Below are positions 1 to 7,959 of a stretch of 35,983 nt of DNA, one piece after another. Under the pieces are notes generated by a model. The model searched no databases and was not told the origin of the DNA. It saw nothing but the letters and a program-made list of their open reading frames with translations. Origin of the DNA: a virus. Location of the stretch: IMG/VR virus record IMGVR_UViG_3300021960_000233, positions 1-35,983 of that record; one strand, 5' to 3'. Every line of letters begins with the position of its first letter. Position 1 is the stretch's first letter. A program made the position numbers and the translations under genes.

Positions 1-1046
1 GCAGTCGTGCCAGTGTCTTCGTAGAATGAGACGTCTCCGTTGTTAGCTATATCAAATCGCTTTGTGGCATTAGTCGACAGCCTAACAGATGATTGTCCTT
101 GTATATTTAAGGTGCTGTTTATTGACTGCACTAAATGCTGTGAAGAATCCGTAGTATCTGTAAATATAATGGTAGGACTCGGCTCTGTAAGGTTTACATC
201 GCCCTCTACAGTCAAACCATCTGCTGTGACAGTGCCTGTGACGTCTACGCTGCCTGTGAAATCACCAGTCCCAAAAGTAACATTGTCGTTAGGCTGAACA
301 GCACTATCAGCTAATGCGCCTTGAGCTGTAGTAGCTTTGCCGTCTAGCTGCGTTTGGATAGCTGATGTTACACCGTCTACGTAGTTTAGTTCTGTAGTGG
401 TGGCTGTAAGCCCATCTGTAATATTTAATTCAGAAGCTGTAGCAGTTACACCATCAAGGATATTTAGCTCTGCTGTGGTAGCTGTCACACCATCTAGAAT
501 GTTCAATTCAGTCGTTGTAGCTGTAATACCATCTAGGACATCTAGCTCTGTTGTTGTTACACCAGTAGCACGTAAGTCTTTAGCGTAGTTTAGGTCGTCT
601 ACAGAGCCTGTGAAGCCGTCTAGCTTGTTGATTTCTGCAGTCGTTGCAGTAACTCCATCAAGGATGTTGAGCTCCGCAGTAGAACCTGTATAGCCGTCAA
701 GCTTGTTCAACTCTGCTGTAGACGCTGTAATGCCGTCTAACGTGTTTAATTCAATAGTTGTGGCTGTAAGACCGTCAAGAATATTAAGCTCTGTAGTAGA
801 GCCTGTGAAGCCGTCTAGGCTGTTTAGTTCTGCTGCAGACGCAGTAATTTCCACTCCATCAATACGGAGCGTAGCTGCATCTAAATCTGTAGGGGAGGTT
901 GATAGTTCAATGATTGTACCGTCAGACTGTTTAGTGAACAGACGCTTGTCTGCTAAGTTGACCGCTAATTCACCAACTGCTATATCGCCTGTAACAGGGA
1001 TTGCAGAGGCTGTGGAACTTCTTTTGATTTGTATTGTTGTTGACAT
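1..1046 (-). CDS. Tail fibre, N-terminal part (3' end runs off the window)
   Basis: The minus strand is open from ATG 1046-1044 to the window edge (348 codons, no stop). The protein begins MSTTIQIKRSSTASAIPVTG, a start typical of phage fibre proteins. Residues about 68-226 are roughly eleven copies of a 13-residue unit of the form T-A-T-T-x-E-L-N-x-L-D-G-x, broken once near residues 146-162. A region resembling fibre shaft (NDNVTFGTGDFTGSV) follows, and the open end reads SFYEDTGTTA. It follows the capsid gene by 83 bp. The missing C-terminal half is probably the fragment at 34994-35983. Its role would be host recognition at the tail. Receptor and fold cannot be told from sequence. The plus-strand ORFs over this stretch are shadows. 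Confidence 0.85.
   Translation of the reverse strand, partial: MSTTIQIKRSSTASAIPVTGDIAVGELAVNLADKRLFTKQSDGTIIELSTSPTDLDAATLRIDGVEITASAAELNSLDGFTGSTTELNILDGLTATTIELNTLDGITASTAELNKLDGYTGSTAELNILDGVTATTAEINKLDGFTGSVDDLNYAKDLRATGVTTTELDVLDGITATTTELNILDGVTATTAELNILDGVTATASELNITDGLTATTTELNYVDGVTSAIQTQLDGKATTAQGALADSAVQPNDNVTFGTGDFTGSVDVTGTVTADGLTVEGDVNLTEPSPTIIFTDTTDSSQHLVQSINSTLNIQGQSSVRLSTNATKRFDIANNGDVSFYEDTGTT
369..845 (-). repeat. 39-bp (13-residue) tandem repeats in the tail fibre
   Basis: About eleven tandem copies of a 13-codon unit carry the invariant core E-L-N-x-L-D-G, with the first position T and alternating TGS/TAT tripeptides. One interruption (residues 146-162) contains D-L-N-Y-A-K. 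Such LDG repeats occur in phage fibre shafts. Tandem DNA repeats of this kind can change copy number by recombination and so alter shaft length. Confidence 0.85.
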
Positions 1047-1129
1047 GTACTCTTCCTGTATTGGATGTGTATTTAGAATTATTTATAATAGAGGCTCGTT
1101 AGAACCCCTATGAAAATAACTCTAGGCTA

Positions 1130-1993
1130 TTAAGCCGGTAAAGCAATAACTAAACCTGACTCTGGACGGTAAACGTCTAAGCCATAAAGTGTATCAGCAG
1201 TGTACAAGGTTGCTAAGAACTCTTGCTTATACTGAGTTTGTGAACGTACAGCCATTTGCTCGCATAATACGAACGCATCTTTGTGCATTAACAGACCGGC
1301 TTTAACACCAGTTTCCATGACAGGAGCGTTAGTAGAAACGTAAACGTCAATACCATACAACGTACCAATCTTACCAGTAGATACGCTACGTCCGTCTACA
1401 AAGTCTGCTGAGTTATAACGGTCAATACCACGAATCTCATTAACAGCAGAAGGTGGGATTACTAAACAACGACCGTCCATTGGAACGTTTTCGTCATCAA
1501 GTGCTTGGATAAGGTCACGGAAACCATTATCGTTGAAAGCACCAACATCAGCAGTACCGTCTGCATCGTATGCTTCAGCAGCGCCAGTAGTAGCGTTAAA
1601 CTGATAAGCAGCAGAGTGAACCCAAGAAGAACCGTCACCGTCACCTAGTTTCTTACCTAGTGCAAACAAGTCTTGGTCAACTTTAAGACCTAATGCATAG
1701 CCTGCATCTTCTGTGTAGAAACGACGAAGTGAATCGAACGCTTGTACGTCTGTAATGTCTTCGATAAGACGTGAATACTCGAAGTGACTGTCGATAGTAA
1801 TAATCAATTCATCATTGGTGTTTTGCTGAATAGTTACTGTATCGGCAGCAGTCTTAGCGTTAGCTGAACCACGAGTAGGTTTAGGGATATGCATCGTATC
1901 CCCTTTTTTGCCCTTCATAGGCATCTTTTGAACTAGGTTTGCTAGTACAAGAGATTTCTTATATGCAGCGATAACTTCATCACTCCACAATTC
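1130..1993 (-). CDS. Major capsid protein, exon 2
   Basis: This encodes residues 23-309 of the capsid protein, beginning E-L-W-S-D-E-V-I-A-A-Y and ending at TAA 1132-1130. The open frame alone would have to start at a TTG at 1996 with no ribosome binding site, and it lacks the usual capsid N-terminus. That N-terminus lies 587 nt upstream at 2581-2646. Joining the two gives ...ATHFIP/ELWSDEV..., the continuous motif expected in this capsid family. Later landmarks are KGDTMHIPKP and a long region rich in D, Y and G. The protein would form the icosahedral shell, with an HK97-type fold inferred from family knowledge. It lies between scaffold and tail fibre. The splice is inferred and not shown experimentally. 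Confidence 0.9.
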   Translation of the reverse strand, partial: ELWSDEVIAAYKKSLVLANLVQKMPMKGKKGDTMHIPKPTRGSANAKTAADTVTIQQNTNDELIITIDSHFEYSRLIEDITDVQAFDSLRRFYTEDAGYALGLKVDQDLFALGKKLGDGDGSSWVHSAAYQFNATTGAAEAYDADGTADVGAFNDNGFRDLIQALDDENVPMDGRCLVIPPSAVNEIRGIDRYNSADFVDGRSVSTGKIGTLYGIDVYVSTNAPVMETGVKAGLLMHKDAFVLCEQMAVRSQTQYKQEFLATLYTADTLYGLDVYRPESGLVIALPA

Positions 1994-2580
1994 CAAATAG
2001 CATTACGGCTATTCCGACTATCGCATCACAAGACAGCTAATATAGCTTCCTGTGCCTGTTCACTTAGTCTGTGCGGGTCACGCTTCAATCGCTTCATCTC
2101 ATCTTTAAGAACTTTTACAGCTTCTGCTGATAAACTACGTCCTTTAACGTGTGTTTCCATCCAAAGAGCTAACTTTGTTTGTTCACGTTTTACGATGACG
2201 TGATTCTTAATATTCCTTAAAAACGTACAGGCTCTATTATAGCCTGACGCATTCCAAGTTATAGAATCACTCCAATTAGGATTAGTTACTGTACGGTATT
2301 CTCTATTGCCTTTGTAGTTGTTACAAATAGTGTCCATAAGCTCTTCAGCTACTACACACATTGTAATTCTAACTCTAGGCTGAACATAGTAGGTGTCTCC
2401 ACGTTTATTAACTACAACGTCTATACAGCCTTCTCCGTCTACTAATCCTGCGATATACTTCCAACTTAATCTCTTCATACTACCTCCGTAGTGAACTTAG
2501 TGATTGGTCTGTCGTGTTCCCTCTGGTTACTTTCGCTCCCAGTTATTCAGAACAGGTTTTACATCCCCAAATTATAGGCT
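1994..2580 (-). other. Group I self-splicing intron in the capsid gene
   Basis: Minus-strand intron of 587 nt. The 5' exon ends ATCCCT. An internal guide GGGGAT lies 12 nt inside the intron and pairs with it fully, giving a U-G pair at the splice site (P1), as group I chemistry requires. The last intron base is G and the 3' exon begins GAATTGTGG. The 5' core has a CTGG...CCAG stem and the segment GTTCACTACGG. The 3' core, after the endonuclease gene, has GATAGT, which can pair with ACTA (P7), followed by the hairpin CGG-AATAG-CCG (P9). The endonuclease ORF sits between these halves, where P8 loops often carry ORFs. Removing the intron restores the capsid reading frame. Confidence 0.88.
2026..2478 (-). 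CDS. Intron-encoded LAGLIDADG homing endonuclease
   Basis: 150 aa. Residues 9-17 (I-A-G-L-V-D-G-E-G) match the LAGLIDADG helix, with E16 at the catalytic acid position. Only one such motif is visible, so the enzyme would work as a homodimer. The family cleaves intronless alleles at a long target site, copying the intron into them, and some members also help splicing as maturases. The gene lies wholly inside the capsid intron, starts at ATG 2478 behind GGAGGTAGT, and ends 32 nt before the 3' splice site. The predicted target is the joined capsid sequence around codons 22-23. Confidence 0.9.
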   Translation of the reverse strand: MKRLSWKYIAGLVDGEGCIDVVVNKRGDTYYVQPRVRITMCVVAEELMDTICNNYKGNREYRTVTNPNWSDSITWNASGYNRACTFLRNIKNHVIVKREQTKLALWMETHVKGRSLSAEAVKVLKDEMKRLKRDPHRLSEQAQEAILAVL

Positions 2581-2646
2581 AGGGATAAAGTGAGTTGCAT
2601 TTGCTTTAGTAACTGTGTTACTGGTTGATGGTGTTAAGTTAGCCAT
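2581..2646 (-). CDS. Major capsid protein, exon 1 (22 codons)
   Basis: ATG 2646-2644 starts MANLTPSTSNTVTKANATHF followed by I-P, then the sequence runs into S-L-stop if not spliced. This is the standard N-terminus of podoviral capsid proteins and fits exon 2 (1993 onward) in frame. Together they give 309 residues. The start lies 28 bp after the scaffold stop, with an AAACTT-rich leader. Unspliced message would give only a 24-residue peptide, so capsid production depends on splicing. Confidence 0.88.
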
Positions 2647-2674
2647 TTTAAGTTTCCTTAGATATTATTAAAAG

Positions 2675-3502
2675 TTATTTGACTCGCCCTTCTGAATAGG
2701 CTTGTCTAATCTCGGCAGCTAAACTCTGATAACGTTCAGGGTCTTTTGCCATTAGTTCTACAATGTCTGCACGTCTGTAGATTTTCTTTCTGCTTGGTTC
2801 GCCAGAGCCTTTAGTGTTGCCTGTTGAGCCTGATTTAACAGACTGTCTGCGAGCGTTTGTCTCGGTCTGAACAGCGGAATTAACCATCTCCTGTCGTTCT
2901 TTCCAAGATGTGAACAACTCATCAGCGCTGTCATAATCATAAGCATCAGCCTGACGTAGCAGTTGAGAGCGAACCTTTGACTTACCTACCCATTCAATAA
3001 ACTTAGCATCAGATACAATATTAGTGAAATCTGGATGGTTAGCCTTTAGTTGTGCAACAGTGTTTTGTTGCGCTAGGTGGTTTGCCATTTGTCTGCTTTG
3101 TTGTACTGATGGATGGTTCTCTAGCATTCTTGAGATAGCTTGTTTTGGATTCTCAAAGAAGTCTAAATCGTCAAGGTCATCTTCAGCCTGTACAGGGGCT
3201 TGTTTTTGTTGTTGTGCAATAGTTTGTGTCTGTATGAAGTTATCAACGACTTTACGTAGCTCACCTACTTCAGAAGATTGCTTGCCTAAGAGCTTTTCAG
3301 CGTTCTGGTGCATAGCAACAATATCTTTAACATCCTTACCTTTGTACTTCTCTGGTAAGTCATCTTCGACTTCTGGTTCTTGCTCAGGTGCTGCATAGTC
3401 TTCGTAGCCTCTTGATTCCGGTTGTTCCTCTACAGGAGCTTCATCAAAGGTTTCAAAGGTTTCTTCGTTGTAGTCTTCTGGACGACTATTTTCATTTGCC
3501 AT
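2675..3502 (-). CDS. Scaffolding / capsid assembly protein
   Basis: 275 aa, acidic and hydrophilic. The N-terminal about 50 residues are rich in E, D and P. The family-typical segment LPEKYKGKDVKDIVAMHQNA is at about residues 49-68, followed by E-V-G-E-L-R-K-V-V-D. The middle is Q-rich helical, with E-D-D-L-D-D-L-D-F-F near residue 110, and the C-terminus is basic (RKKIYRRADI). It should assemble the procapsid with the capsid protein and then be expelled. It sits directly before the capsid gene, as expected. It shares the 3838-3866 promoter with the small gene upstream. Confidence 0.85.
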   Translation of the reverse strand: MANENSRPEDYNEETFETFDEAPVEEQPESRGYEDYAAPEQEPEVEDDLPEKYKGKDVKDIVAMHQNAEKLLGKQSSEVGELRKVVDNFIQTQTIAQQQKQAPVQAEDDLDDLDFFENPKQAISRMLENHPSVQQSRQMANHLAQQNTVAQLKANHPDFTNIVSDAKFIEWVGKSKVRSQLLRQADAYDYDSADELFTSWKERQEMVNSAVQTETNARRQSVKSGSTGNTKGSGEPSRKKIYRRADIVELMAKDPERYQSLAAEIRQAYSEGRVK

Positions 3503-3569
3503 TATTGTATTCTCCGTACTTTAATAGTATTGTGGAAAGTTAAAACGTCTAAGCCTTTAGCCCACAAGG

Positions 3570-3803
3570 TTAATTAGACTCTTTTGTGTTGTTGTAGCCT
3601 TGGTTGATAAACTCTTCCAAACCTAACAACAAACGGATGATGGAAAGTTCACCTTGTACTTTGTAAAGGTCTTTCTCATCTTTTATATAACCTACATCGT
3701 AAGTAGAGGCTTTAGCTTGTAGTTCTTCTACTACTTGCTTCCACCCCTCCGTACCAAATAAGTCAAAATAATTGTTATAATATAATTCTTCTTCTTTTGT
3801 CAT
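3570..3803 (-). CDS. Small conserved protein between portal and scaffold
   Basis: 77 aa, starting at ATG 3803 behind a strong AGGAGGG site. The sequence has YYNNYFDLFGTEGWKQVVEE near the N-terminus and a helical second half (KVQGELSIIRLLLGLEEFIN). Small proteins with the Y-x-D-L-F-x-T-x-G-W-K pattern recur at this position in T7-like phages. Their function is unknown to me. It is the first gene after a consensus promoter, so it leads the scaffold-capsid-fibre transcript. Confidence 0.75.
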   Translation of the reverse strand: MTKEEELYYNNYFDLFGTEGWKQVVEELQAKASTYDVGYIKDEKDLYKVQGELSIIRLLLGLEEFINQGYNNTKESN

Positions 3804-3837
3804 GTTACCCTCCTAGGCATGATTGTATATACTATAT

Positions 3838-3866
3838 ATTATAACACATTTTTATTCAAATGTCAA
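3838..3866 (-). promoter_or_regulatory. Sigma70 promoter A (scaffold/capsid operon)
   Basis: On the minus strand, TTGACA (3866-3861), a 17-bp spacer ending TGT, and TATAAT (3843-3838), so both hexamers match consensus and an extended -10 TGn is present. It is followed by ATATAGTATATA, shared with promoters B and D. It fires into the gene starting at 3803. The upstream AAAAAGC is also shared with promoter B. Confidence 0.9.
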
Positions 3867-3874
3867 GCTTTTTC

Positions 3875-5869
3875 TTAATTTATTTCTTGACTTTGTGATT
3901 GAGCTGTGTTAGGCGCTGTTTTACTAGCTATATCAGCTTCTTGACGCTGTTTCTTTAACGTCAGTTCAGCCAATCTCATACGCTTCTCAAACTCTCTATC
4001 GTCTGCATCACCCTCTCTAACATTAGTCGATGCAGCTTTGATACGCTGTGTCTCAGAGTTGTATTGTTCCAGACCGGCTTCCACTTGATACTTCTGCGCT
4101 CTAGCATTTGCTTCAGCTGCTTGTGCATTAAGGGCTGCTGCTGTAGCTTGCTCTTTAGCCATCTGTAACTGCATTTGTTGCATCTGCATTTGCTGCTCTT
4201 GTTGAGCTGCTTGTTGCTGTTCAGGTGTAGGTTGTTGACTTTCACGAATACGTTTAATCATCTCTTCACGATTAGACAAGTTCATGTTCTCAACAATACT
4301 TTCAATCAGCATTGAATGCGTTGGACTATCAGCAGGCATTGTCTGTAACAATTGAACAAGCTGTGTAACCTCATACTCACGTGCCATCATACCAAGGGTT
4401 GACGTAGGAATGAATTTAAAGTCCTGTGCAGGGTAGAGTTCAGGGTTGTACTGCATGTAACGCCAAGCTGTTTTCTGTACCATTGGAATCAGGAACATTT
4501 CTTGGAAGTTAATCAGAGTGCGCTTGTGACGCTTTATAATCGCTCCAAGTGACATACTGATACCAGCGGCAGTGGCTTCTCCGTTAACGCCTCCTGCAAC
4601 GCCTGAGGAGTCTACAGCGCCTGTTGCTTGCTGTACCATCTGTTCTAGCTGACCGGCTTGTGCAAATGTTACTTGACCTACTTGACCGAAGTTAAACGGT
4701 TGTAACACTTCAGCAGGATTACCATTAGTAAGGAATATTTTACCCGGTCGTACTTCTGGCTTCATTCCTCGTGGTAGACGTGACGCATCAATAGCCATCA
4801 TTGGATGGATGGTTAACGCTAACGCATCAATACGGGCACGTAACTCTGTATCTAACGCTTTCTGTGAGTTATATCCTTTCTCACAAACACCCCGACCCCA
4901 GAAGCGATTAGGGACAACATCCCAAGGGAATGCTACGATAGGGCGGTCTTGCATCATATAAGGGTTTTCTTCAACCTTCATAAGCACACCGTTAGCTAAA
5001 ATAACAATTGCTTCAATGTATTCGCTTTCATCTTCGTCTTCGTCACTTAAAGAAACAACCTCTTCATCGTCCTCTTCAGCTATTGCATTGTTAAACAAGT
5101 CACGTGGCACTAAGCCATAATACTTAACTAATCTAACTTTATCTTCAGGGTAGTGAGATAGTTCTCGGTCAGGCTCTAAATCTGTATCGGTACTAGCAAT
5201 GCCTACATCTTCATCATTGTACACGCCTTGTTCTTGTAACATTCTAACTTGATGTGTAGGTACAAACTGGTCAACTGCACAGCCTAAAGCGTCCTCTACA
5301 GTAGAAGCTACAGGGTCAATCAAGAAGTTCTGTGGTAAGACAGGGTTTAGCTTTACAACGAAACGGTCTGCAATCTCAACGCCTACAGCCTGCATAGCAC
5401 CTTCCATAATAGGCTGTGTAGCAGGTTTCATTTCTTTAACTTCTTCAATCACTATCTCACCGATACCTGTACCGTAGATAGCACCGTTAAGAATAGCTTC
5501 TGCTACTGTTTTACGTGCTTTAGTGAATGTAAAATCTTCTTGTAGTTGATTGCGAATCTGTTGAATATCCACTTGGTTTTGGTCTGCAATATCATCACGA
5601 ATGTCAAACCACTTACCACGTCCAAACGTTGCTTCTTCTACTTCGGCTACTGAGCTTTCGACTGCTTGCTGTAAAGCCGGTGCAATTAGTTTAGAACGTT
5701 CTGATTCACGTAATGTGTCTGAGCCATCCCATATACCACGCCATAAGCGGAAATACTCTTCGTGCTTTTCTTGATAGTTTGATTCGTAGTGGTCACGCCA
5801 CTCTTCGCACTTATCCAACACCCATGATTCTAGGCTTTGTTCCATGTTAAAATCTTCATAATCTGTCAT
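3875..5869 (-). CDS. Portal (head-tail connector) protein
   Basis: 664 aa. The N-terminal part has F-R-L-W-R-G-I-W-D-G and a helical segment typical of podoviral portals. A central region contains the motifs FPWDVVPNRFWGRGVCEKGY and VDSSGVAGGVNGEATAAGIS. The C-terminus from about residue 543 is Q/A-rich and probably coiled (runs of QQMQMQQ), ending with charged helices. The protein forms the dodecameric ring through which DNA is packaged and ejected. It begins 16 bp after the large terminase stop and is longer than T7 gp8 because of the Q-rich tail. Confidence 0.9.
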   Translation of the reverse strand: MTDYEDFNMEQSLESWVLDKCEEWRDHYESNYQEKHEEYFRLWRGIWDGSDTLRESERSKLIAPALQQAVESSVAEVEEATFGRGKWFDIRDDIADQNQVDIQQIRNQLQEDFTFTKARKTVAEAILNGAIYGTGIGEIVIEEVKEMKPATQPIMEGAMQAVGVEIADRFVVKLNPVLPQNFLIDPVASTVEDALGCAVDQFVPTHQVRMLQEQGVYNDEDVGIASTDTDLEPDRELSHYPEDKVRLVKYYGLVPRDLFNNAIAEEDDEEVVSLSDEDEDESEYIEAIVILANGVLMKVEENPYMMQDRPIVAFPWDVVPNRFWGRGVCEKGYNSQKALDTELRARIDALALTIHPMMAIDASRLPRGMKPEVRPGKIFLTNGNPAEVLQPFNFGQVGQVTFAQAGQLEQMVQQATGAVDSSGVAGGVNGEATAAGISMSLGAIIKRHKRTLINFQEMFLIPMVQKTAWRYMQYNPELYPAQDFKFIPTSTLGMMAREYEVTQLVQLLQTMPADSPTHSMLIESIVENMNLSNREEMIKRIRESQQPTPEQQQAAQQEQQMQMQQMQLQMAKEQATAAALNAQAAEANARAQKYQVEAGLEQYNSETQRIKAASTNVREGDADDREFEKRMRLAELTLKKQRQEADIASKTAPNTAQSQSQEIN

Positions 5870-5884
5870 ATTTGTTTCCTGTAA

Positions 5885-7141
5885 TTAATATCCGGCTATT
5901 GCGTCAAGGGGCTCAAAGTCCATATCCATATCGATTAAGTCTGAATGGTAAGCTACTTTTGCCAACTGGTCGATGTAGGCTAATGAGTCTATTAAATCGT
6001 CATGTACTAGGTGGTTAGGGAATTGAAACAACTGGTCTAGAAACTCACTGTTCCACTCGTCTTTGTTTAACGTAACAAGTCCATTCTCAAACCGTCCTTG
6101 CAATGCCCAAACAATCCTGTCTGTTTTCTTTTGGTTACCGTGTGTCAGCTCTTCAATACGAAAGAAACGACTGTTCCTACGCATCATATCGGACAGAGGA
6201 GACATAACAGCCTGTTTAGCTATACCTCTCTCGATACCAACCGAAACAGGTCTGTAACGTTCTACAGCCTTGAATATCTTCTGAGCTGTTTCTTCTAGTG
6301 TCCATCTGCCATATATAATGTCTTTTATATACCACCCATGTTCACTAACTTTAACAACACTGATTGCCGTACTATCCAAACGTTTGTTCTTCTTAGAACG
6401 TGACGTAGGGTCATCAAAGCCTGCTAAATCCACTGCTATGTAGTAGTCGCCTATCTCAGGTTCTTCTTCGCTAAACTGCACCCAATGCTCTTTGAATATC
6501 TCACTGCCTAGGGCTTCAAAGCTACTCATAAACTCTTGACGGAATGCAAAAGATGACATAGACTTTTTAGCTAAGTTTATCTCTTCAGGGTCTAGTGTCT
6601 CGTTGTCATAGGATGTGAAGTGCCATGCAGCAAATGATTCATCCTCGCCTGCGTCAGCGTAACAATACAAGTCGTAGAAGTGGTTACGACCTTTAGGTGT
6701 ACCGATGAAGAGACAATCACCCTTTCTATCGGCAAGTGCAGGACGTAGGATTTCTTCAAAGACCTGTTGCTTAACATCGGCGTATTCATCTATTACAAGA
6801 TATTCCAAACTAACACCACGCATGGTATCTGGTCTATCACCGCCTTTCAGCATTATTTTACTACCATTAACAAGTTTAAACTCCATGTTGTTAATGTGTT
6901 TAGAGGCAATAACAGGGTGCGCTAGTTCTTCTAATAAACTCCATAGTATGTCACGAGATTGTCCTTGCGTAGGTGCAACATAAAATATAGTGCATTTCGG
7001 TACTTGCAAAGCTCTTACAATCATTGACCAAGCGGCAAGGCGGCTTTTACCACATCGTCTACCGGCTGCAACGACTTTAAAACGAACAGGACTTGAAAAC
7101 ACCTCTTGCTGCCATTTTAACAGCTGTATATTAAGCTCCAT
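5885..7141 (-). CDS. Terminase large subunit
   Basis: 418 aa. The ATPase domain has Walker A A-G-R-R-C-G-K-S (residues 26-33) and Walker B L-V-I-D-E (D118, E119), then the coupling segment F-I-G-T-P-K-G. The nuclease domain begins Y-I-A-V-D-L-A (D238) and ends with a D-rich V-H-D-D-L-I-D-S-L-A-Y-I-D motif, supplying metal-binding acids. It drives DNA into the procapsid and cuts it. The ATG at 7141 lies inside the 3' end of the upstream HNH gene (11-bp overlap), so translation is probably coupled. The protein looks complete. Confidence 0.95.
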   Translation of the reverse strand: MELNIQLLKWQQEVFSSPVRFKVVAAGRRCGKSRLAAWSMIVRALQVPKCTIFYVAPTQGQSRDILWSLLEELAHPVIASKHINNMEFKLVNGSKIMLKGGDRPDTMRGVSLEYLVIDEYADVKQQVFEEILRPALADRKGDCLFIGTPKGRNHFYDLYCYADAGEDESFAAWHFTSYDNETLDPEEINLAKKSMSSFAFRQEFMSSFEALGSEIFKEHWVQFSEEEPEIGDYYIAVDLAGFDDPTSRSKKNKRLDSTAISVVKVSEHGWYIKDIIYGRWTLEETAQKIFKAVERYRPVSVGIERGIAKQAVMSPLSDMMRRNSRFFRIEELTHGNQKKTDRIVWALQGRFENGLVTLNKDEWNSEFLDQLFQFPNHLVHDDLIDSLAYIDQLAKVAYHSDLIDMDMDFEPLDAIAGY

Positions 7142-7541
7142 AATGTCCTTCTTTTTTTAAATATGTTAATGCCTCTTCTAAAAGAGCAGGACTATCGTTA
7201 AATAAACCTAATGCTCTATTGCATTTATCACAAAGTAAACCCCTGACCTCACCTGTTTCGTGATTATGGTCTACACATAAAGGACGTTCAAAACTCATTT
7301 GATGTGTTTTACATATCCTACAGCATCCTTTCTGCTCTGCAAAAATTGAATTGTAATTGTTTAGTGTTAGATTGTACTTTTTTAATAAATCTCTTTCATA
7401 GCGCATTTGTTTCACTTCTGGCGACAGGCGGTACTTTTGTTCACATTTTCTGCACTGCTCTCTACGTCCATCTTTTCTTCTACTTGATTTGTTAAACTCT
7501 TTGTATTCTTTAAATTTATCACACTTCGTACATTTCTTCAT
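7131..7541 (-). CDS. HNH endonuclease, Endonuclease VII type (free-standing)
   Basis: 136 aa from ATG 7541, chosen over GTG 7553 because GGAGGTAG sits just before it. N-terminal zinc-ribbon cysteines appear in K-K-C-T-K-C and C-R-K-C. The catalytic block has C-R-I-C, C-V-D-H-N-H-E-T-G-E-V-R-G-L-L-C and C-N-R-A-L-G, diagnostic of the recombination endonuclease VII fold. It lies between lysin and large terminase and overlaps the terminase start. It is probably a mobile homing-type gene. A Holliday-junction or packaging role is the alternative. Confidence 0.88.
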   Translation of the reverse strand: MKKCTKCDKFKEYKEFNKSSRRKDGRREQCRKCEQKYRLSPEVKQMRYERDLLKKYNLTLNNYNSIFAEQKGCCRICKTHQMSFERPLCVDHNHETGEVRGLLCDKCNRALGLFNDSPALLEEALTYLKKEGHYGA

Positions 7542-7599
7542 ATCTACCTCCACGTAGAAATAAGGCTACTCACTGGTGGAGCAGCTTTCACCTTTAAAC

Positions 7600-7959
7600 T
7601 TAGTAAGCCCACACAACGTTAGAAGGGAAACGACTAGCATAACGGTCAGCAATATCCATGTGTATAAACGCCTTGTTAATACCAAAGCGTGTCACACCAT
7701 GTTTCTTTGCTATTTCCATTATCTTGTATTTCTGATGACTGTTAGCTCTAATGTCTATAGCACAGCCCATAGAATGACTACCTGCTTTTGTTTTTCTTTT
7801 TTCAATTGAATGTTCAGGGGAACGATAACCACTGGTAACAACGAAAGGGAAGCCACACTCTTCTCTGATAGTGTCTAACAAATCTATAAAGACCTGTTCC
7901 ATTCCTTCCTCGCCTGTTTCTTGGCAACGTAACTCCTGAGCTGTAAAGTATTTACTCAT
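7600..7959 (-). CDS. Endolysin, peptidase M15 family
   Basis: 119 aa from ATG 7959 (MSKYFTAQELRCQETGEEGM). Zinc and active-site features of M15 D-Ala-D-Ala peptidases are visible: S-H-S-M-G-C-A-I-D at about residues 67-75 and I-H-M-D near residue 100. V-T-S-G-Y-R-S-P-E-H precedes them. It should cut peptidoglycan cross-links at lysis. No signal peptide is seen, so export needs the holin encoded far away at 33749-34093. The longer frame upstream to 8079 overlaps the small terminase gene and is not the gene; the true start overlaps its stop by 8 bp. Confidence 0.9.
   Translation of the reverse strand: MSKYFTAQELRCQETGEEGMEQVFIDLLDTIREECGFPFVVTSGYRSPEHSIEKRKTKAGSHSMGCAIDIRANSHQKYKIMEIAKKHGVTRFGINKAFIHMDIADRYASRFPSNVVWAY

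Noticed and set aside
40-1113. Plus-strand ORFs over the fibre gene
   Set aside because: They are antisense shadows of the repeat-rich fibre frame, which is open to the window edge and has a recognised fibre start.
1047-1129. Possible terminator hairpin between capsid and fibre genes (AGGGG/CCTCT)
   Set aside because: The stem is only five pairs with a wobble, and no clear T-run follows on the minus strand. It may be an attenuator, but I cannot support a call.
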